Positions 1-9,801 of a DNA stretch of 64,000 bases are shown here, piece by piece; within the stretch, counting starts at the first letter, position 1; each line of letters opens with the position of its first letter. Made by a program: the position numbers and the translations under genes. A model generated the notes under the pieces. That model did not search any database. It was not told the DNA's origin and saw only the letters and a list, made by a program, of their open reading frames with translations. This DNA comes from Bartonella australis AUST/NH1 (GTDB lineage: Bacteria; Pseudomonadota; Alphaproteobacteria; Rhizobiales; Rhizobiaceae): positions 744,001 to 808,000 of the forward strand of contig NC_020300.1 in the NCBI RefSeq assembly GCF_000341355.1, written 5' to 3'.

Positions 1-20
1 GCATAATTTTGGAGTTGGTG

Positions 21-578
21 ATGAATGTTCAAAATGTTGCTCAAATGACGTTTGCTATAGCCTATCCTATATCGGTACGTTCATTACCCGTTAAAGGTGT
101 AAAGGTGCGTGTTCGCGCGGATAAGCGAGAGTGCGCACAGTTGGCTAAGAATCACAATTTGGTTGAAGTAAAATTTTTCGAAGGAGAGTTCCATATTTTG
201 CCATGGAAAAAACGCGGAGTACGCATAAAAGGTTTATTACGGGCCCATATTGTACAATCATGCGTTGTTACATTGGAAGCGTTGGAAAATATCCTCCGTG
301 AAAATATTGATGTTGTATTCGTTCCCGAAGATTCAAATTTGGCCAAGCCACAAATACCAGAAGATACAGGTGAGTTGTTTTTAGATTCGGACGGACCAGA
401 TACACCAGAAACTTTTTACGGTGGTGAAATCGATATTGGCGCGGTCATGGAAGAATTTTTTGAATTGTCAATTGATCATTATCCGCGCAAAGAAGGTGTA
501 AATATGAGCACAATTGAAGGTATAGGAAAGGCTGAAGAGGATTTATCACCATTTTCTATTTTAAAACAATGGAAATAA
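21..578 (+). CDS. DUF177 (YceD-like) protein
   Basis: Small acidic protein of the DUF177/YceD family, whose members are linked to 23S rRNA accumulation and often sit beside plsX or rpmF. The family is recognised from the overall pattern: a basic N-terminal half, then a central stretch with a conserved Cys (SCVVTLE), then an acidic tail. An in-frame TTG at 9 gives four more residues, but ATG at 21 is preferred because GGAG at 11-14 sits six bases before it. It lies 139 bases upstream of plsX on the same strand, the usual alphaproteobacterial context. The molecular role in Bartonella is inferred only from the family. Confidence 0.8.
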   Translation: MNVQNVAQMTFAIAYPISVRSLPVKGVKVRVRADKRECAQLAKNHNLVEVKFFEGEFHILPWKKRGVRIKGLLRAHIVQSCVVTLEALENILRENIDVVFVPEDSNLAKPQIPEDTGELFLDSDGPDTPETFYGGEIDIGAVMEEFFELSIDHYPRKEGVNMSTIEGIGKAEEDLSPFSILKQWK

Positions 579-717
579 TTATTAATACGTAAAACTTAGC
601 TGTTGTATGTTAGTGTAAAAACGGTATTTTTGCACAAATATCTTTAGCGATGAGTTTTGCGCTGGGTTCGGTGGCAAGAAATTTCAATATAAATTTAAAG
701 ATACAGGATATATAGGC

Positions 718-1788
718 GTGATTAAAATTTCTGTGGATGCGATGGGTGGTGATTATGGCCCAGAGGTTACTATTGCGGGAGCGGCAGTTGCGCAAAAATA
801 CTTGCCAAATATCAGTTTTTTATTTTATGGGACAGATGAAGCTGTTAGGCCAGTTTTAAAAAATTATCCTTATTTGGCCGCCGCGTCACGCTTTTATTCC
901 ACAGAAAGTTACACGCGCATGGATGAGAAGCCAAGTCAAGCGCTTCGCAATGGGCGTGGGAAATCGTCAATGTGGCATGCGATTGAGGCTGTAAAAAATG
1001 GAGAGGCTGATACTTGTATCTCCGCTGGCAATACTGGTGCACTCATGGCGATGTCTTATTTTTGTTTAAGAATGATGGCAGAGGCCGAACGTCCCGGAAT
1101 TGCCGGTATTTGGCCGACGCTTCGCAGTGAGAGTATTGTTTTGGATATTGGTGCGACAATTGGTGCATCTGCCGGCCAGCTAGTTGATTTGGCCGTTATG
1201 GGTGCTGGCATGTTTCGCGCTTTATATAACGTTAAAAAACCAACCGTTGGGCTTCTAAACGTAGGTGTTGAAGAGATCAAGGGGCTCGATGAAATCAAAA
1301 AAGCTGGAACGATGTTGCGTGAAGTGCAATTAGAAGGGTTGGAGTATAAGGGATTTGTTGAAGGTAGTGATATTGGAAAAGGGACTGTTGATGTCGTTGT
1401 GACTGAAGGATTTTCAGGGAATATCGCTTTAAAAACTGCGGAAGGGACTGCGCGCCAAATGGCTGAAATCTTGAACACTGCTATGCGTAGTTCCATTTTT
1501 TCGTATTTTGGCTATTTTTTGTCTCGCAATGCTTTCCGCAAAATTAAATCCAAAATGGACCTTGATAAAGCTAATGGCGGCGTTCTTTTGGGTTTAAACG
1601 GAGTCGTTATAAAAAGCCACGGTAGCGCCAACGCTAATGGCTTTGCTTCTGCTATTCGTGTTGGTTATGAAATGGTTAATAATAGACTCTTGGAAAAAAT
1701 ATCCACAGATTTGCGGCTTTTTCACGCGGGTAAAGCGGCGTTTTTTGACGACAAAAATGAGTCTGTGATTGATGCGGAAGTGATATGA
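718..1788 (+). CDS. plsX: Phosphate acyltransferase PlsX
   Basis: Cytosolic, membrane-associated enzyme that turns acyl-ACP into acyl-phosphate, the donor used by PlsY (35801-36448) in the first acylation of glycerol-3-phosphate. The N-terminal [12 protein letters not shown] signature and the conserved [10 protein letters not shown] stretch identify it, and 356 residues is the normal length. It starts at GTG. The gene heads a plsX-fabH-ihfA-merR run typical of Rhizobiales and is followed after 49 bases by fabH, so co-transcription is likely. Confidence 0.97.
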   Translation: MIKISVDAMGGDYGPEVTIAGAAVAQKYLPNISFLFYGTDEAVRPVLKNYPYLAAASRFYSTESYTRMDEKPSQALRNGRGKSSMWHAIEAVKNGEADTCISAGNTGALMAMSYFCLRMMAEAERPGIAGIWPTLRSESIVLDIGATIGASAGQLVDLAVMGAGMFRALYNVKKPTVGLLNVGVEEIKGLDEIKKAGTMLREVQLEGLEYKGFVEGSDIGKGTVDVVVTEGFSGNIALKTAEGTARQMAEILNTAMRSSIFSYFGYFLSRNAFRKIKSKMDLDKANGGVLLGLNGVVIKSHGSANANGFASAIRVGYEMVNNRLLEKISTDLRLFHAGKAAFFDDKNESVIDAEVI

Positions 1789-1829
1789 TTAATATTTGTA
1801 GTACATGCAAAAAAAATCAGGAGAGGATT

Positions 1830-1841
1830 ATGGCTGAATGA
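1830..1841 (+). promoter_or_regulatory. Three-codon leader ORF overlapping the fabH start
   Basis: An AGGAGAGG ribosome-binding site at about 1819-1827 is well placed for ATG at 1830, which encodes only Met-Ala-Glu-stop. The stop TGA (1839-1841) overlaps the fabH ATG (1838) as ATGA. fabH itself sits further from the Shine-Dalgarno than is ideal, so its translation may depend on termination-reinitiation. This is read from the sequence; function is inference. Confidence 0.4.
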
Positions 1842-2812
1842 TCCGATCAGTTATGTGTGGTGTAGGAAGTGCCTTGCCAAAGAAAAGCTTATCGAATGAT
1901 GAGATTACGAAATTTATTGAAACATCTGATTCGTGGATTGTTCAGCGTACAGGAATTCGCCAACGTTATATTGCTGGAGAAAATGAAACAACGGTTTCTC
2001 TAGGAATAGAGGCAGCACGGGCTGCACTGATAAGTGCTGGCATGACAATAAAAGACATTGATTGTATCATTTTAGCAACTTCGACGCCCAACCGTACTTT
2101 TCCTGCTTCTGCTGTTGAAATTCAGTACGCGTTGGGAATGGAACATGGTTTTGCTTTTGATATTCAGGCTGTTTGCTCTGGTTTTATTTTTGCGTTAACA
2201 ACAGGGGATGCTTATTTACGCTGCGGAGCGGCTAAAAGAATTTTGATAATTGGGTCTGAAACGTTCTCTCGAATTTTAGACTGGAGGGATCGCACGACGT
2301 GTGTCTTATTTGGTGATGGTGCAGGTGCAGCTGTTTTGGAAGCGCAAGAAGCTGATGGCGATTTTACCCACGACCGAGGTATATTATCTGCTAAGTTACG
2401 CTCTGATGGCGCGCATGTTGATAAATTGTATGTTGACGGTGGTCCTTCGACAACGCAAACAGTAGGTTATTTGCGCATGGAGGGGCGGGAAGTTTTTAAA
2501 CATGCGGTCGGTATGATAACTGATGTGGTTGATGATTGTTTTGCAGCAGTTGGCGTAAATCCTTCTCACTTAGATTGGTTTGTACCCCATCAGGCTAATA
2601 AACGTATCATTGAAGCATCAGCTAAAAAACTGGGAATCACAATAGACAAGGTTGTGATTACCATCGATCAACATGGTAATACGTCGGCGGCATCGGTGCC
2701 ATTAGCTTTGACAACTGCTGTTCAAGATGGAAGAATAAAGAAAGGAGATCTCATTATGCTAGAAGCTATGGGCGGTGGGTTTACGTGGGGAGCGGTTCTT
2801 GTTCGTTGGTGA
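1838..2812 (+). CDS. fabH: Beta-ketoacyl-ACP synthase III
   Basis: Condenses acetyl-CoA with malonyl-ACP to start fatty-acid synthesis in the cytosol. The thiolase-fold catalytic triad is visible as Cys113 (AVCSG), His251 (VPHQAN) and Asn281 (HGNTSAAS), and the C-terminal glycine-rich stretch MGGGFTWGA is intact. 324 residues is normal. The ATG overlaps a tiny leader ORF. Position between plsX and ihfA is the conserved alphaproteobacterial arrangement. Confidence 0.97.
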   Translation: MIRSVMCGVGSALPKKSLSNDEITKFIETSDSWIVQRTGIRQRYIAGENETTVSLGIEAARAALISAGMTIKDIDCIILATSTPNRTFPASAVEIQYALGMEHGFAFDIQAVCSGFIFALTTGDAYLRCGAAKRILIIGSETFSRILDWRDRTTCVLFGDGAGAAVLEAQEADGDFTHDRGILSAKLRSDGAHVDKLYVDGGPSTTQTVGYLRMEGREVFKHAVGMITDVVDDCFAAVGVNPSHLDWFVPHQANKRIIEASAKKLGITIDKVVITIDQHGNTSAASVPLALTTAVQDGRIKKGDLIMLEAMGGGFTWGAVLVRW

Positions 2813-2888
2813 ATTATAGCAGCTTGACCATATTTGAATAAACCGTATAAATCACTCTGTAATTTTTAATGTTTAATAGGTAGTTACG

Positions 2889-3218
2889 ATGGCAAGTAAA
2901 ACAATAACACGTGCAGATTTAGCTGGCGCGGTTTGTAGGAAAGTCGGCTTGTCACACACTGAATCAGCAGCCTTGGTTGAATTGGTTTTAGACGAAATTT
3001 GCAATTCACTTGTGAAAGGTGAGATGGTAAAATTATCCTCTTTTGCAACTTTTCAAGTTCGCAATAAAAGCGAGCGAGTTGGACGTAATCCGAAAACAGG
3101 CGTCGAGGCACCTATTCCGCCGCGGCGTGTGGTAACATTTAGGGCAGCGAATGTGCTTAAGAAAAGAATTTTAGATACGCACCGTGTGAAACAGAAAATA
3201 ACTCTCACAAATAAGTAG
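2889..3218 (+). CDS. ihfA: Integration host factor alpha subunit
   Basis: DNA-bending nucleoid protein of the HU/IHF family. The basic beta-arm tip motif RNPKTG, including the intercalating proline, is present at about residues 64-69. The N-terminal helices [10 protein letters not shown] and the tail KKRIL fit IHF-alpha rather than HU. Its place between fabH and a MerR regulator is typical of Rhizobiales. 109 residues, slightly long at the C terminus. Confidence 0.93.
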   Translation: MASKTITRADLAGAVCRKVGLSHTESAALVELVLDEICNSLVKGEMVKLSSFATFQVRNKSERVGRNPKTGVEAPIPPRRVVTFRAANVLKKRILDTHRVKQKITLTNK

Positions 3219-3306
3219 TGTTAAAATGCTGTGTTTTCGCTAAAGAGGCTTGTATTAGTTAGAGTTTTTTGCTTCACTCTGGGCAAGGGGGCTACCTGAG
3301 TGTAGT

Positions 3307-3315
3307 GGGGGGGGG
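3307..3315 (+). repeat. Homopolymeric G9 tract upstream of merR
   Basis: Nine consecutive G in an otherwise AT-rich spacer, about 88 bases before the MerR gene. An imperfect inverted repeat (CACTCTGG at 3275-3282 against CCTGAGTG at 3295-3302) lies just upstream. Poly-G tracts of this length are prone to slippage and could alter promoter spacing. No function can be shown here. Confidence 0.35.
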
Positions 3316-3402
3316 TCTTATTGTTAGGCAATATTGGTAAAAAAGTTAAATTTGAGTAGTGATTACAGAGTCATTGTGTAATTTTAGGTAAGGTATTGCA
3401 AA

Positions 3403-3906
3403 ATGGACAAGAGCCCGGATGCTTTTCGCACGATTAGCGAGGTAGCCGAGTTACTGGAGCTCCCGCAGCATGTATTAAGGTTCTGGGAAACACGTTTTAC
3501 TCAGATTAGGCCGCTAAAACGCGGTGGCGGGAGGCGCTATTATCGTCCTGTTGATGTCGATTTTCTTAGCGGTATTAAGCAGCTGCTTTACGGGCAAGGA
3601 TATACTATAAAGGGCGTGCAGCGCCTTTTAAAAGAAAACGGTACTGCTTTTGTCACGGCGCTCGGCAGCGGTGATCCCGCTGCTGAGAGTATTATAACAG
3701 AAAAAAAACACACAGAACAAATATCTGAGCCTGCTCAGCCTAAATCTAAGAAGGCAGCGTTCGGACTTTTAGGATTCATTAAAGGTGAGGAGGGTGAAGC
3801 CGTAGATTTTGTCGATGATCATCAAAACAAAACAGATAAAGCATTGCTTCAGCAAACGTTATTTGAATTAATTGAATGCAAACGTATACTCGACAGAGCA
3901 CGGTGA
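3403..3906 (+). CDS. MerR-family transcriptional regulator
   Basis: DNA-binding regulator of 167 residues. The N-terminal winged helix-turn-helix is clear: [20 protein letters not shown], followed by the wing [12 protein letters not shown] and the second helical part [15 protein letters not shown] at residues about 10-85. The C-terminal half has no recognisable ligand-binding or metal-binding motif. This gene type regularly follows ihfA in Rhizobiales; target genes are unknown. Confidence 0.9.
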   Translation: MDKSPDAFRTISEVAELLELPQHVLRFWETRFTQIRPLKRGGGRRYYRPVDVDFLSGIKQLLYGQGYTIKGVQRLLKENGTAFVTALGSGDPAAESIITEKKHTEQISEPAQPKSKKAAFGLLGFIKGEEGEAVDFVDDHQNKTDKALLQQTLFELIECKRILDRAR

Positions 3907-3947
3907 TATAGCAGAGAACCTCACAGCCATCGTGTTTTATATTTGTT

Positions 3948-5924
3948 TTAGGCGTTTATTAGGCGGCGTAAATCTGGTGGCAGCGCTTCATCAGAGAGTT
4001 TTTTTATGAGTTCTTCTATAGATAAAGAAATGTGCCCCTCCTTTCCTAATCGGCGCATATTTACGCTGTTTGTTTCGGCTTCTCGTTTACCGCATATCAG
4101 GATGACAGGAACTTTTTGTAGAGAATGTTCGCGTATTTTATAATTAATTTTTTCATTGCGAAGGTCCGATATTGCTGACAGGCCTAGGGTTTGGAGTTTT
4201 GCTGTTATTTCTTTTGCATATTCATCCGCTTCAGATGTAATTGTCGCTGTAACAATCTGTTGAGGAGAAAGCCAAAGCGGCATATGTCCAGAGAAATTTT
4301 CAATCAATATACCTAGAAAACGTTCCATTGATCCAAAAATAGCCCGATGAATCATAACGGGCTGGCGTTTTTCGGAATCCTTGTCGATGTAGAATGCACC
4401 AAAACGTTCAGGCAAATTGAAGTCCACCTGTGTCGTTCCACATTGCCACTCGCGACCGATAGCATCTTTCAGGGTATATTCGAATTTTGGCCCGTAAAAT
4501 GCACCTTCGCCGGGAAGGATACTTGTTTTGATTCGTCCTTCTGATTTTTTTTCAATCGTTTTGAGAACGGATGCCATGATATTTTCTGCGTGATCCCATA
4601 ATTTGTCCGAGCCAACGCGTTTTTCAGGGCGTGTTGAGAGTTTGAGGCTGATGTCCTCAAAGCCAAAATCGGCATAAGTCGACAAGATCAGATCGTTAAT
4701 AGCAAGGCATTCGTCGGCTAATTGTTCTTCTGTACAAAAAATATGCGCATCGTCTTGTGTAAAGCCACGTGCACGCATAAGACCGTGTAAAGAACCTGAA
4801 GGTTCATAACGATGGATAAAGCCAAATTCAGCAAGTCTAACAGGTAAATCACGATAAGATTTCAAACCATGTTTAAAAATTTGTACATGGCCAGGGCAGT
4901 TCATCGGCTTAAGGGCGTAGATACGCTCATCATCCGCACCATCAGCTGCCGGAGTTGCTTTAAACATATTTTCCTGATACCATTCCCAGTGGCCGGACGT
5001 TTCCCAAAGTGATTTATCAAGAACTTGTGGTGCGTTGACTTCAGCGTATTCGTGCTTATCCATTCGCCGGCGCATATAATCAACTAAAGTTTGGAACATT
5101 TTCCAGCCTTTTGGGTGCCAAAAAATCATCCCTGGGCCTTCTTCTTGAAAGTGGAATAAATCCATTTCGCGTCCTAGACGGCGGTGATCGCGTTTTTCGG
5201 CCTCTTCTAACATTTGAATATAGGATTTTAGGTCATTTTCGTTGGCGAACGCTGTACCATAAATTCTGGTCAACATAGGGTTATTTGAATCGCCACGCCA
5301 ATAAGCTCCTGCAACTTTCATCAATTTAAACGCATTACCGATTTGGCCAGTGGATCGCATGTGTGGACCGCGGCATAGATCAAACCAATTACCTTGATAA
5401 TAGATTTTCACATCTTGGTCTTCAGGAACGCTATTGATAAGTTCAACTTTATAAAGTTCACCTTTTTCAAGAAAAATTTTCTTAGCTTTTTCACGAGGCC
5501 AAATTTCTTTTCTAAAAGGTTTATTACGTTGGATAATTTCACGCATTTTCTTTTCGATAGCGGTGAGGTCATCTAAAGTAAAGGGTTGTTCACGCGCAAA
5601 ATCGTAATAAAAACCATTTTCGATAACTGGGCCAATTGTGACTTGTGTACCGGCAAATAGTTCTTGCACTGCTTCAGCTAAAACGTGTGCGCAATCATGG
5701 CGTATTAATTCGAGAGCACGTGGATCATCACGGACGATGATTTCCACCTGACCGGATTGCCCTAATGGGTCGGAAAGATCCCGAATAACTCCGTCAAGAC
5801 TATAAGCGACTGCCTTTTTTGCAAGTGATTTAGAAATAGATTCAGCTAGCTCTAAACCGGTTATTTCAGCGTGGTAGTCACGTTTCGAACCATCGGGAAA
5901 AGAAAGAGAAATAGAGTAAGACAC
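3948..5924 (-). CDS. thrS: Threonyl-tRNA synthetase
   Basis: Class II aminoacyl-tRNA synthetase charging tRNA-Thr; a tRNA-Thr gene lies at 17472-17547. Domain order is N-terminal TGS (about residues 1-63), editing domain with [11 protein letters not shown], catalytic core with motif 2 ([11 protein letters not shown]), the zinc ligands Cys of MNCPGH and His of QDDAHIF and [10 protein letters not shown], motif 3, then a C-terminal anticodon-binding domain from about 550. 658 residues is full length. Convergent with merR. Confidence 0.98.
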   Translation of the reverse strand: MSYSISLSFPDGSKRDYHAEITGLELAESISKSLAKKAVAYSLDGVIRDLSDPLGQSGQVEIIVRDDPRALELIRHDCAHVLAEAVQELFAGTQVTIGPVIENGFYYDFAREQPFTLDDLTAIEKKMREIIQRNKPFRKEIWPREKAKKIFLEKGELYKVELINSVPEDQDVKIYYQGNWFDLCRGPHMRSTGQIGNAFKLMKVAGAYWRGDSNNPMLTRIYGTAFANENDLKSYIQMLEEAEKRDHRRLGREMDLFHFQEEGPGMIFWHPKGWKMFQTLVDYMRRRMDKHEYAEVNAPQVLDKSLWETSGHWEWYQENMFKATPAADGADDERIYALKPMNCPGHVQIFKHGLKSYRDLPVRLAEFGFIHRYEPSGSLHGLMRARGFTQDDAHIFCTEEQLADECLAINDLILSTYADFGFEDISLKLSTRPEKRVGSDKLWDHAENIMASVLKTIEKKSEGRIKTSILPGEGAFYGPKFEYTLKDAIGREWQCGTTQVDFNLPERFGAFYIDKDSEKRQPVMIHRAIFGSMERFLGILIENFSGHMPLWLSPQQIVTATITSEADEYAKEITAKLQTLGLSAISDLRNEKINYKIREHSLQKVPVILICGKREAETNSVNMRRLGKEGHISLSIEELIKKLSDEALPPDLRRLINA

Positions 5925-6044
5925 AGTGCACCCCTTTAATCCAATTCCGCTAACGATTGCGGATGGTTTTATGCAAATCAGTGATAATTAGACGAAGTTA
6001 ACGGATCAATTTTTCTATACAATATGCATTAAAAAAGGAAAGAA

Positions 6045-6398
6045 TTATTTGTTATTTTTAGCAGAAATTTTCCAGTAGCGCCAAGGTTTGTAAAAATAAT
6101 AAGAGTTGTCAAGAGAGGTCGGTACTAAATCAATACCGTGCGTCCCGAAGGGACCGCAGCGTATAACGCGAAAAAGGCCCATCCATATACCAGCCCATAG
6201 CCCGTAACGCGCTATTGCTTCATAAGTATATTCTGAGCAGCTTGGCATGTGACGGCACTGGTTTCCTATAAGACTGGAAAATGTTATTTGATAGAAACGT
6301 ACTAAGGCAGCGCCCACTAGCCGTCCGGGTGTTTTCCGCCAGGGACCTGCATAATTTCGGGATTGTATTTTTTCCTGTTTTGGTTGTAGCTTAAACAT
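6045..6398 (-). CDS. yidD: Membrane protein insertion efficiency factor YidD
   Basis: Small amphipathic inner-membrane-associated protein assisting YidC-dependent insertion. The hallmark CRHMPSCSEYTYEAI block and the RVIRCGPFG..G.D.VP block are intact. It has an extra basic N-terminal tail of about 25 residues. Its start overlaps the end of the upstream NifU-like gene by 8 bases, so the two are translationally linked. Confidence 0.95.
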   Translation of the reverse strand: MFKLQPKQEKIQSRNYAGPWRKTPGRLVGAALVRFYQITFSSLIGNQCRHMPSCSEYTYEAIARYGLWAGIWMGLFRVIRCGPFGTHGIDLVPTSLDNSYYFYKPWRYWKISAKNNK

Positions 6399-6828
6399 TT
6401 ACTTTTCCTTCAATTTGCTCGATGCAATCTATAACTGCATCAAAGGTAAGCATCGTTGAGGCGTGACGCACTTTATAGTCTTTAATAGGCTGTAAGCAAG
6501 CAAATGCCTCGAACGGAGCGGAGGGTGGAGGGCCATTTTTTGTCAGCATACTTTGGATAGTCTCATGTAATATTTTAAGACTTTGCGTTTTTTTTCCAAT
6601 AATATGACTTGCTAAAAGAGAAGATGAAGCTTGTCCAAGAGCGCATGCCCGCACTTCGTGAGCAAAATCTACGATGATGCAGTTTTTTACTTTTAAATCT
6701 ACAATAACTGTTGAGCCACAGATAGGTGCATACTTTTTTGAAGTTGCATCCGGATTATCGAGGCGTCCGATTCTGCTTATGTGAGCAGCATATTCAAGTA
6801 TTTTATTACTGTAGATGTTGTCAATCAT
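6391..6828 (-). CDS. NifU/IscU-like iron-sulfur scaffold protein
   Basis: Resembles the IscU/SufU scaffold fold. Three candidate ligand cysteines are in the expected surroundings: APICGST (about residue 37), VRACALGQASSS (about 62) and FACLQPIKDYKVRHAS (about 110). The last block differs slightly from the IscU consensus, as in the SufU-like branch common in Rhizobiales. No iscS or suf genes are nearby. It overlaps yidD. The scaffold role is inferred from the family. Confidence 0.82.
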   Translation of the reverse strand: MIDNIYSNKILEYAAHISRIGRLDNPDATSKKYAPICGSTVIVDLKVKNCIIVDFAHEVRACALGQASSSLLASHIIGKKTQSLKILHETIQSMLTKNGPPPSAPFEAFACLQPIKDYKVRHASTMLTFDAVIDCIEQIEGKVNV

Positions 6829-6964
6829 GAGCTATTGCTTGAAATTTCAAGAGTTTTTGTTATTCGAGCTTTTAATTCACTTATATAAAGATTATACAGG
6901 ACGGAATTGGTATATATCAAACGCTTTGTACATAGTAAGCTGGAGTTTTTGAAGGGGTAGTGCC

Positions 6965-7576
6965 GTGCAAGGAAAAGCTGCAAATCTGTTTTTGTCTAAG
7001 AAAGAGCGTCCTAGTTTTGAAGAAGTAAAAGTAGCGATTCGCACATTACTCTTATGGGTGGGAGAAGACCCAAACCGAGAAGGGCTTTTAGATACCCCAA
7101 GCCGTGTTGCTAAAGCATACAGCGAGCTTTTTACCGGGTATAATGAATCAGCGGAGGAAATTTTAGGAACGGTCTTTGAAGAAATTTCGGGGTATAATGA
7201 ACCGGTGGTAGCGAAAGGTATCCCTTTTTATTCACATTGTGAACACCATATGCTCCCGATTATCGGAAAAGCCCATGTCGCTTATCTTCCCGGCGAAAAA
7301 GTTGTTGGTTTGTCGAAAATCGCGCGCGTCGTAGATATTTTTTCCCGTCGTTTACAAACGCAGGAGGCTATGACCGCTCAGGTAGCTAATGCTTTAGAAA
7401 AACATCTAAAACCACGCGGTGTTGCTGTATTAATCGAGGCTGAGCATATGTGCATGGCCATGAGGGGTGTACAAAAGCAGGGAGCTAAAGCGATCACAAT
7501 GAGTTTTCATGGTTATTATGAAACAGATCGGGTTGCACGGGCTAATTTTATAACTATGACTCATGGGACACAGTAG
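6965..7576 (+). CDS. folE: GTP cyclohydrolase I
   Basis: Converts GTP to 7,8-dihydroneopterin triphosphate, the entry into folate and queuosine-type pathways. Zinc-site and catalytic motifs are complete: [38 protein letters not shown] and [12 protein letters not shown]. 203 residues. Starts at GTG preceded by GAAGGGG. Diverges from the NifU-like/yidD pair across 136 bases and is followed by tRNA-Leu. Confidence 0.97.
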   Translation: MQGKAANLFLSKKERPSFEEVKVAIRTLLLWVGEDPNREGLLDTPSRVAKAYSELFTGYNESAEEILGTVFEEISGYNEPVVAKGIPFYSHCEHHMLPIIGKAHVAYLPGEKVVGLSKIARVVDIFSRRLQTQEAMTAQVANALEKHLKPRGVAVLIEAEHMCMAMRGVQKQGAKAITMSFHGYYETDRVARANFITMTHGTQ

Positions 7577-7709
7577 AGCACGTACTCTACAATTTGTATC
7601 ATAGTAAGTGGTAATTTGAGTAAAATAAATCATCAGAGCGCGAAAATAGGCTTGTGCCCGGCTTTATGATTTGTTAAATGCCGGGAGGGGGGCAACTTTT
7701 ATCGCGTGT

Positions 7710-7794
7710 GCGGTCGTGGCGGAATTGGTAGACGCGCAGCGTTGAGGTCGCTGTGGGGCAACCCGTGGAAGTTCGAGTCTTCTCGACCGCACCA
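7710..7794 (+). tRNA. tRNA-Leu(GAG)
   Basis: 85-nt class II tRNA with a long variable arm. The acceptor stem GCGGTCG pairs with CGACCGC, the CCA end is encoded, and the anticodon loop TTGAGGT gives GAG (Leu, CUC/CUU). The T-arm GTTCGAGTC is normal. Confidence 0.97.
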
Positions 7795-7989
7795 TTTATA
7801 GCATCGGTTACTGATATTCGAGTGCTGATTAAAGGTATTACAGCGCGCGTTATGGTTGAGTTTTATTTATTTTTTTGTATGTTGTACTACATTCCTGATG
7901 AGAGCTTTGTCGTGGGGCATTAAATTTGTTTCTCGCACTGTGGGTTCAAGACGTTGGCTTATTTTAAAATAAGAGTGGGCGACATTATA

Positions 7990-9174
7990 GTGAAAAATAT
8001 AATTTGTTCAAAATATTTGGTACCGTTTATTTGCGTTATTTTTCTAACAGCATGCAGTAGTTCGCGTGCTGTGCTTTGGCACGGGGTACACGCGACTCCA
8101 TCCATGATTGAAGTACAACGGGAGGTTGAAAATAAATCGGTCTTTCCGCGTGCTGTTGTCCCCGTGTACGTTGCAACAAGCCGTATGGCGCAAAATAGTT
8201 ATTCGCAGCCTTATGGAGCAGAACGGTCAAATAAACTGCACTATAATCGTGTTGATGTAGGAATTCCTCAAAAACACGTGAAAGGTGCTGTTGAAACAAA
8301 TGCATATAAACCCACTTACGATAAGTACTTTGCTGCAGTGGCTCTGCAACAATATAAAGATAGAGAGCAGTTTAAACAGCAATTAAATGCTGCTCTAGCA
8401 AAACGCCCAAAAGGGAAAAAGGAAATTTTCCTTTTTATTCACGGTTATAATAACAATTTTGCAGATGGTGTATTCCGCACGGCTCAGTTAGTTCATGATT
8501 ATTCATTAGATGTAGTGACTGTACATTATTCATGGCCTTCTGCTGGATCGGTTCCTCTTTATGTTTATGATCGTGATAGTGCTAACTTTGCGCGCGATGG
8601 CCTAATGGAACTCTTGCAGATTATTAGTGAAACGGATGTTGAGAAGGTCTCGGTCATTGCACATTCCATGGGCAATTTTGTTATGATGGAAGCGTTTAGA
8701 ACTTTAGCATTACAAGGAAAGTATGAGCCAATCCGCCGTATGATCAGTCTTTTAATGGCCGCGCCAGATATCGATCTCGATGTATTTGAGCGCCAACTGA
8801 AGGATATAAAAAAAGTACCTCAGCCGACGGCTATTTTAGTATCTCGTAAAGATAAGGCTCTTGCTATTTCGGGACGCCTCACGGGCGGGCATCCTCGTGT
8901 AGGAGATGGTTCAGATGTTGCACTATGGCGCCAAAATGGGATAGCCGTTTTCGATTTCTCTAATATTGATGGTGGGGCGCATAGTGTATTTGCATCTTCG
9001 CCGACATTGATGGCTCTTTCTCGAGAAGGGTCTTTAGCTTTAACGATTATGCAGGGTACGGAATTGTCACCTAGTCAAGCGATTCTTGCTGACAGTAGCA
9101 GTGTTTTAGAAGGAACGACGCACCTTATTCTTTATACACCTGCGCGTATTTTATCACCGCTGACACGCCCTTAA
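7990..9174 (+). CDS. Alpha/beta-hydrolase lipoprotein (DUF900 family)
   Basis: Envelope esterase-like protein of the DUF900 family. With the GTG start at 7990 the N terminus is a lipoprotein signal ending in the lipobox LTAC at about residue 22; TTG at 7954 and GTG at 7975 would only lengthen it awkwardly. The hydrolase core shows IHGYNNNF, SWPSAG, nucleophile elbow AHSMG (Ser226), a probable Asp in VSRKDKAL (288) and His in GGAHSVF (331). About 394 residues. Substrate unknown. Confidence 0.85.
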   Translation: MKNIICSKYLVPFICVIFLTACSSSRAVLWHGVHATPSMIEVQREVENKSVFPRAVVPVYVATSRMAQNSYSQPYGAERSNKLHYNRVDVGIPQKHVKGAVETNAYKPTYDKYFAAVALQQYKDREQFKQQLNAALAKRPKGKKEIFLFIHGYNNNFADGVFRTAQLVHDYSLDVVTVHYSWPSAGSVPLYVYDRDSANFARDGLMELLQIISETDVEKVSVIAHSMGNFVMMEAFRTLALQGKYEPIRRMISLLMAAPDIDLDVFERQLKDIKKVPQPTAILVSRKDKALAISGRLTGGHPRVGDGSDVALWRQNGIAVFDFSNIDGGAHSVFASSPTLMALSREGSLALTIMQGTELSPSQAILADSSSVLEGTTHLILYTPARILSPLTRP

Positions 9175-9309
9175 ATACGAACATTAAAGCAGTAAATGGG
9201 GTATAAATAGCTTGGAGGCGATATTTTTTAGTACTTTCTTTAGAATAATTTTATAGAACGGAAAGCAAATAGTGGGATAAATGTATAAAGCCAGTCGTTA
9301 GGTGAATTC

Positions 9310-9801
9310 ATGATGGTTACACAAAAATGCCCCACTAAGACGCTTACCTTAGTTGATTATTTGTCTCATTCTGCAGCGAAGTTGCTAGACATTCACGCTA
9401 TGCTTTTGAAAGTGAAGAAAGAGAACGTCCGCGGATCATCAAGCTTAATGCGTCAGCTTGACACCACCAAAAAGCAGCTAGACGAAATAAGTTATGCTCT
9501 TATTTTAGAATATCGTAAACGTCAAGAAAATGAGCGCTTTTTAAAACAAATTTTAATGTCAATTTCTGATCGGCTTTCTGCACTCAATAGCGATTTTAAA
9601 GAATCTGGCCGCCTTTTATTTCAAGAGATAAGGATACTTCAATCTCAGATGCAATGCTTCTATGAAAGTGGGGAAAGGCAGCTCGCATTAAATGATTCAG
9701 CGTCTTCAGGTTCTCCATCGAAAATTGATGAAGTTATTAAACAATTACAAAAGGCTCGAGAAGACCTCGCTCTTGAGAGCCCGCATCTCTTTGGAAAATA
9801 A
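9310..9801 (+). CDS. Small coiled-coil hypothetical protein
   Basis: Not recognised. 163 residues, no signal peptide or membrane segment. Predominantly helical: residues about 25-130 show spaced hydrophobics among many K, E, Q and R, suggesting a coiled coil (KVKKENVRGSSSLMRQL, TTKKQLDEISYALI, KIDEVIKQLQKAREDL). Codon use resembles core neighbours. Stands alone on the plus strand at the edge of the accessory island. Two tandem ATG codons leave the start at 9310 or 9313. Confidence 0.6.
   Translation: MMVTQKCPTKTLTLVDYLSHSAAKLLDIHAMLLKVKKENVRGSSSLMRQLDTTKKQLDEISYALILEYRKRQENERFLKQILMSISDRLSALNSDFKESGRLLFQEIRILQSQMQCFYESGERQLALNDSASSGSPSKIDEVIKQLQKAREDLALESPHLFGK

Noticed and set aside
1056..1496. 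146-codon minus-strand frame inside plsX
   Set aside because: It lies wholly within a well-conserved gene on the other strand and has no recognisable motif; shadow frame.
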